Shown one piece after another: positions 6,220-9,840 of a stretch of DNA of 9,840 nt (position 1 is its first letter; the number at the start of each line of letters is the position of its first letter). Source of the DNA: Phycisphaerae bacterium (GTDB lineage: Bacteria; Planctomycetota; Phycisphaerae; UBA1845). Location of the stretch: assembly GCA_028277545.1 (NCBI GenBank), contig JANQGB010000066.1:1-9840 (forward strand). Direction: 5' to 3'. Under the pieces are notes generated by a model, which was given only the letters and a program-made list of their open reading frames with translations, searched no databases and was not told where the DNA came from. The position numbers and the translations under genes were made by a program.

Positions 6220-6335
6220 GAAGCTCACCCAGCCCTGGCCAGAATCACCGCTGTTTCGGGTGGAATGTCTGATTCTTGTCACTTGGCAGCCCGCTTGGCG
6301 GTGGCGACAAAATTGCGAAGACCAGCTTCCTATCC

Positions 6336-6517
6336 CGCCCGGAGGGCGAACGATTGTTGCCAGGGGCTTCGAGCCCCTGGTTAGAGGCAGACCTCTCTTA
6401 CTCATCTTCCGCCCGGAGGGCGCACGTCCGCCCGCCGGGCGGAACATCAAGAAACGACATGCGATTCACCCAGCGACTCAAGTCCCTGGCTGCGACCTCG
6501 TGCCCTCCGGGCGAAGA
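6336..6517. repeat. cluster of GC-rich palindromic repeats between paralog C and smc
   Basis: The palindrome-like CGCCCGGAGGGCG occurs at 6336-6348 and again at 6410-6422, and its reverse complement is found at 6502-6513 (one base shorter at one end). The second and third copies extend to arms at 6405-6426 and 6499-6517 that could pair around a 72-base interior. That interior itself holds a 7-base stem with a 3-base loop at 6427-6443. This looks like a REP/BIME-like cluster or a structured RNA. The rest of 6192-6777 contains no credible gene: the open frames there lack family features and run into smc. Confidence 0.6.
6360..6380. repeat. perfect hairpin with 9-base stem
   Basis: CCAGGGGCT at 6360-6368 pairs perfectly with AGCCCCTGG at 6372-6380 around a TCG loop. 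A smaller stem AGAGG/CCTCT follows at 6383-6396. There is no T-run, so an intrinsic terminator is uncertain, but this is the strongest single hairpin between paralog C and smc. Confidence 0.55.
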
Positions 6518-6596
6518 CTTGGTCTGTCCGAGACCGCTTACTCGCCTGGGCGAGAACTCTGCCCACGCTCGCCCGGGCCGAACCCGATCATTGGCG

Positions 6597-6618
6597 TCGG
6601 CGGTCAACTTGGGCCACA
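6597..6618 (+). repeat. direct repeat upstream of smc, copy 1
   Basis: This 22-base sequence (TCGGCGGTC, a variable base, ACTTGGGC, then C and ACA) recurs at 6738-6758 with one substitution and one missing base. The copies are 141 bases apart, one on each side of the putative smc promoter. Confidence 0.7.
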
Positions 6619-6649
6619 GAAAACGGGCTTATCTGGTCGATATCCAGCT

Positions 6650-6678
6650 TTGAAACTTAGGCGCGGCTGTGCTAACTT
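6650..6678 (+). promoter_or_regulatory. candidate smc promoter
   Basis: TTGAAA (5 of 6 to the -35 consensus) at 6650-6655 is followed after 17 bases by TAACTT at 6673-6678, preceded by TGC as in an extended -10 element. The -10 itself matches only 3 of 6. The leader would be about 90 bases and contains a GC-rich fold near 6699-6721. Confidence 0.35.
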
Positions 6679-6737
6679 CTTGGTGTCTGGTCGTATACCG
6701 GCCCCGCGCGGCGGGTCGGGATTGAAATCGCCACGGA

Positions 6738-6758
6738 TCGGCGGTCTACTTGGGCACA
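6738..6758 (+). repeat. direct repeat upstream of smc, copy 2
   Basis: This is the partner of 6597-6618. It ends where the smc Shine-Dalgarno sequence begins, so any protein or RNA that binds it could affect translation of smc. Confidence 0.65.
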
Positions 6759-6765
6759 AGGAGGT
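6758..6765 (+). promoter_or_regulatory. Shine-Dalgarno sequence of smc
   Basis: AAGGAGGT, a full match to the anti-Shine-Dalgarno end of 16S rRNA, stands 12 bases before the ATG at 6778. It is the strongest ribosome binding site in the window and fixes the smc start. Confidence 0.75.
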
Positions 6766-6777
6766 ACCCGACGACCG

Positions 6778-9700
6778 ATGTTCCTCAAGCGCATTACGCT
6801 CTCCGGCTTCAAGAGCTTCGCGGACAAAGTCGATTTCGACTTCAGCCCGGGCTTGACCTGCATCGTGGGCCCCAACGGCTGCGGCAAGAGCAACGTGGTC
6901 GACGCCTTCAAGTGGGTGCTCGGCGAGCAGTCGGCCAAGTCGCTTCGCGGCGGGCAGATGCAGGACATGATCTTCAACGGCTGCGCCAGCCGCCGCAGCA
7001 GCGGCATGGCCATGGTCATCCTGACCTTCGACAACACCGACCGCTCGCTGCCCATGGACTGCGACGAGGTGGCCGTCGGCCGCAAGCTCTACCGCTCCGG
7101 CGAGAGCGAATACCTGGTCAACAAGGAGACCGCCCGCCTCAAGGACATCCGCGAGCTGTTCATGGACACCGGCGTGGGCACCGACGCCTACTGCGTGATC
7201 GAGCAGGGCCGGGTGGATCTGCTGCTGCAATCCAGCCCCATCGAGCGCCGGCAGGTGTTCGAAGAGGCGGCCGGCATCAGCAAGTACAAGGCTCGCAAGC
7301 GCGAGGCCATCCGCAAGCTGGAGCGCACCGAGCAGAACCTGCTCCGTGTGGCCGACATCATCGAAGAGGTGGAACGCCGTCTCCGCAGCGTCAAGCTGCA
7401 GGCCGGCAAGGCCCGCAACTGGCAGACCTACGACGCCCGCTTTCGGGAGCTGCGTTCCAGCTTCTCGCTGGCCGAATACCACCGGCTGACCGAGTCCATC
7501 GATGCCGGCCGGCGCAAGGTAGACGATCTCACCGACGCGGTGACGGCTCTGCGGACCCAGATCGACGCCAACGAGGCCGAGCTGGCCCGGCTGGTCACCG
7601 ACGGTGACCGGCTCTCGGCCGAACTCTCGCAGGCCGAGAACGAATACCTCCAGCTCCAGTCGCAGATCACCGCCCTGGAGGAGCGAACCGAAGCGTCCGC
7701 CCGCCGCGTGGTGACCGAGCAGGAGCACCTGGCCCACGCCGGGCAGCGTCTGGCGGCCCAGCACCAGCGGCGGGAGCAACTGGTGGTCGAGATCGACCGG
7801 CTGCAGGACCAGTCCGCCGCGCTGGACCGGCAGATTGCCGAGCAGAACGCAACCATCCAGGGATGCCTGGACCGCGATCGCGGATTGGACGCAGACCTGA
7901 TCCAGGCCCAGGCCATGCTCGACGACGAGAAGGACGGCGTCATCGAGCTGATGCGGCGCACCACCGAGCTCCACAACGAGATATCCAAGCTGGAGACCCA
8001 CCGCGACTCGCTGGAGGGACAAAAAGGGCGACTGTCCGAAAGGGACGCCCAGATCGCCGAGGAGTTGCGCGGCCTGCTGCGGCGCAAAAGTGACCTGGAG
8101 GCCCGACAGGCGGAAGTCGAGGCCTTGATCGAGGCGGAGATGAAACGCCTCGAGGAGAAGAAGGCCGAGGCCACCCGCGTGCATGGCTTGCAGGCCGATC
8201 TGGCCCAGGAGATCACCACCGCCAAGGAGCTGCGGAGCGGCCTGGCCTCTCGCAAACAGCTTCTGGCGGACCTGGAACAGGAGATGGAAGGCGTAGGCGC
8301 CGGCGTCCGCGAACTGCTGGCCGCCAAGGTCGAGTCGCCTGGCGATGCCGCCCTGGCCTGCATCGAGGGCATGGTGGCCGACCTGTTCGAGGCAGACCTG
8401 GTCCACGCCCTGGTGGTCGAGTCCGCGGTAGGCGAGCGCGATCAGCACCTGGTCGTCCGCGATACCGCCGCTTTCCTGGCCGACCCGGCTCGGTTTGAGA
8501 GCCTGACCGGCCGGCTGACCGCCATTTGCCTGGATCGCCTGCCGCCGGTGGTCAACGTGCGGGACTTCTCCGCCCACCCCGGCTTCGTCACTCCGGCGGT
8601 GGACTTCGTCAACTTCCCGCCGGAGCTGGAACGCCTCGCCCGCCACTTGCTTGGCAAGACGGTAGTAGTGGAGACAATCGAAGTTGCGTTGGACCTGGCC
8701 AATCAGGACACCGACGGCCATCGTTTCGTCACTCTCTCGGGGCAGGTGGTCGAAGCGGACGGCTGCATCCGTCTGGGGCCGCCCTCCAGCCAGGCCGGCC
8801 TGATCTCCCGCAAGAGCGAGCTGCGTGACATCGACCAGCAGATCGAGGAAATCGCGGCCCAGATCGAGACGCTGACCGACCAGCTCAATCGCACCAATGC
8901 CGAAGCGGCCCATCTCGACGAACTCCAGCAGGAGCTCCGCGGCGCCATCCACGAAGGTCACACCGCCCGGGTCGAAGCCACGGCATCGCTGGCCAACGTC
9001 AACGAGGCCATCCGCCGCCTGACCGACGAGCAGCCGCTTATTGCCGGTGAGGTGGCCATAATCGAGCACCAACTGGCCGAGGCGCAGGCCCGCAGCGCAC
9101 AGAGCCGCGAATCACTGGACCAGGCGCAGCAGGAGAACCAGCGGCGCGAGCGGCAAGTGGCCGTCTACCAGGAACGGATCGACGAACTTGTCCGCCTGCG
9201 AACCGAACTGCACGAGGAGTTGACCGAAGCCAAGGTCCGCGCCGGGCAGCTCTCGGAGAAGCGGGCCGCCAGCATAGAGGCCTGCCAGGGCTATCGTCGC
9301 GACCTTTACGAAGTGGAGAGCGCGGTGGCGTCGGCCGCTCGCGAGACGGAGGAAGGCCGCCGCCGAATAGCCGAGGCTGAGGACGCCATCCTCGAAGGCC
9401 GGCTGCTGCTGGGGGAGCGTAACCTCGACGCCCGGCGCATCGACGCCGTGGCCATGCGTCTCCGCCGCCAGCGCGAGATGCTGCGCGTCGAGGGTGAGCA
9501 AATCTCCGCAGCCACGAAGACCTCCCGGATCGAGGTGGAGGAGGCGGAAACCGAGCTTCACGCTGCTGATATGGGCTTACAGGAGGCCAACGTCCGCCGC
9601 GACGAACTCGTCACCCGGGTACGCGACGAGTTGGACGTCGAGCTGGCTGCCAGTTACGAAAGCTACGACCACGCGGAGCGCGATTGGACGGCGGTTGAAG

Positions 9701-9840
9701 AGGAAATCGCCGAACTGCGAGGCAAGATCGACCGCCTGGGCAACGTCAACCTGGACGCCATCGCCGAGCAGGAGGAGTTGGAGCAACGCCAGGGCTTCCT
9801 GACCGCGCAGCGCGACGACCTGAGCGAATCCGAGGCCCAG
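6778..9840 (+). CDS. smc: chromosome segregation ATPase SMC, partial at right edge
   Basis: The first 1021 residues of Smc are present, out of a usual 1150-1200. The N-terminal head begins MFLKRITLSGFKSFADK and has Walker A GPNGCGKS (31-38), the Arg-finger region SLRGG (R57), the Q-loop segment VIEQGRVD (140-147) and FEEAAGISKYK (161-171). A long coiled coil follows to about residue 500. The hinge spans about 505-680, starting GVGAGVREL and including LLGKTVVVETIEVA and FVTLSGQVVEADG. A second coiled coil then leads to LGNVNLDAI (987-995), which precedes the C-terminal head. Signature motif and Walker B lie beyond the window. Smc dimers with ScpA and ScpB form the condensin that extrudes DNA loops and helps segregate chromosomes. 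The hinge end reads DGCIRLGPP in place of the usual Gly-Gly-Ser segment, probably a lineage trait. The gene appears to have its own promoter and leader. Confidence 0.97.
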   Translation, partial: MFLKRITLSGFKSFADKVDFDFSPGLTCIVGPNGCGKSNVVDAFKWVLGEQSAKSLRGGQMQDMIFNGCASRRSSGMAMVILTFDNTDRSLPMDCDEVAVGRKLYRSGESEYLVNKETARLKDIRELFMDTGVGTDAYCVIEQGRVDLLLQSSPIERRQVFEEAAGISKYKARKREAIRKLERTEQNLLRVADIIEEVERRLRSVKLQAGKARNWQTYDARFRELRSSFSLAEYHRLTESIDAGRRKVDDLTDAVTALRTQIDANEAELARLVTDGDRLSAELSQAENEYLQLQSQITALEERTEASARRVVTEQEHLAHAGQRLAAQHQRREQLVVEIDRLQDQSAALDRQIAEQNATIQGCLDRDRGLDADLIQAQAMLDDEKDGVIELMRRTTELHNEISKLETHRDSLEGQKGRLSERDAQIAEELRGLLRRKSDLEARQAEVEALIEAEMKRLEEKKAEATRVHGLQADLAQEITTAKELRSGLASRKQLLADLEQEMEGVGAGVRELLAAKVESPGDAALACIEGMVADLFEADLVHALVVESAVGERDQHLVVRDTAAFLADPARFESLTGRLTAICLDRLPPVVNVRDFSAHPGFVTPAVDFVNFPPELERLARHLLGKTVVVETIEVALDLANQDTDGHRFVTLSGQVVEADGCIRLGPPSSQAGLISRKSELRDIDQQIEEIAAQIETLTDQLNRTNAEAAHLDELQQELRGAIHEGHTARVEATASLANVNEAIRRLTDEQPLIAGEVAIIEHQLAEAQARSAQSRESLDQAQQENQRRERQVAVYQERIDELVRLRTELHEELTEAKVRAGQLSEKRAASIEACQGYRRDLYEVESAVASAARETEEGRRRIAEAEDAILEGRLLLGERNLDARRIDAVAMRLRRQREMLRVEGEQISAATKTSRIEVEEAETELHAADMGLQEANVRRDELVTRVRDELDVELAASYESYDHAERDWTAVEEEIAELRGKIDRLGNVNLDAIAEQEELEQRQGFLTAQRDDLSESEAQ

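Noticed and set aside
6336..6517. CRISPR array from the repeated CGCCCGGAGGGCG
   Set aside because: There are only three short copies, with irregular spacing and one inverted; no regular spacers and no cas genes are present.
6203..6856. Open frame of 217 codons in the gap before smc
   Set aside because: It runs through the hairpin repeats, ends inside smc in another frame, and its product has no domain-like features.
6604..9072. Open frame of 822 codons on the minus strand opposite smc
   Set aside because: It is a mirror frame produced by GC-rich codon use in smc. Its translation shows no family pattern and is low-complexity in Leu, Gly, Val and Gln, while the plus strand is a clear Smc.

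Overview
The window is GC-rich bacterial chromosome. It holds two conserved housekeeping genes, ruvX (YqgF) near the left and smc at the right edge, with about 5.5 kb of accessory sequence between them. The source is probably an uncultured or environmental bacterium. The GC-rich codon use, the divergent Smc hinge and the clusters of lineage-specific secreted paralogs would fit Planctomycetota or a relative, but this is an impression: no marker in the window proves it.

Layout. (1) Positions 1-597, minus strand: the N-terminal 199 residues of a CPBP-family (CAAX protease/Abi) intramembrane protease that runs off the left edge. (2) Positions 797-1246, plus: ruvX, complete, divergent from the protease. 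(3) Positions 1345-3010, plus: a tight three-gene operon with ATGA overlaps at both junctions. It comprises a TIGR04255-family protein and two uncharacterised proteins. (4) Positions 3024-3077: a second, degenerate copy of the 3' end of ruvX (49 of 54 bases identical), so the operon is bracketed by a direct repeat of ruvX sequence. (5) Positions 3155-6191, plus: three tandem genes for secreted paralogous proteins of unknown function, with repeated intergenic leaders and nearly identical 3' ends. (6) Positions 6192-6777: about 590 bases without a credible gene, rich in GC hairpins and short repeats, and carrying a likely smc promoter and leader. (7) Positions 6778-9840, plus: smc, complete from its start through head, coiled coil and hinge into the second coiled coil, and cut off by the window before the C-terminal head domain.

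Interpretation. The simplest history is an ancestral order ruvX - secreted paralogs - smc into which the three-gene module was inserted or recombined at the 3' end of ruvX. That would have left a ruvX scar directly in front of the first secreted paralog. The scar is in frame with that gene, so an automatic caller could give the gene a false N-terminus. The three-gene module is the best candidate for an undescribed system. Its tight coupling and its accessory position suggest that the products work together, but the sequence does not reveal the biochemical activity. The tandem secreted family is the second candidate.
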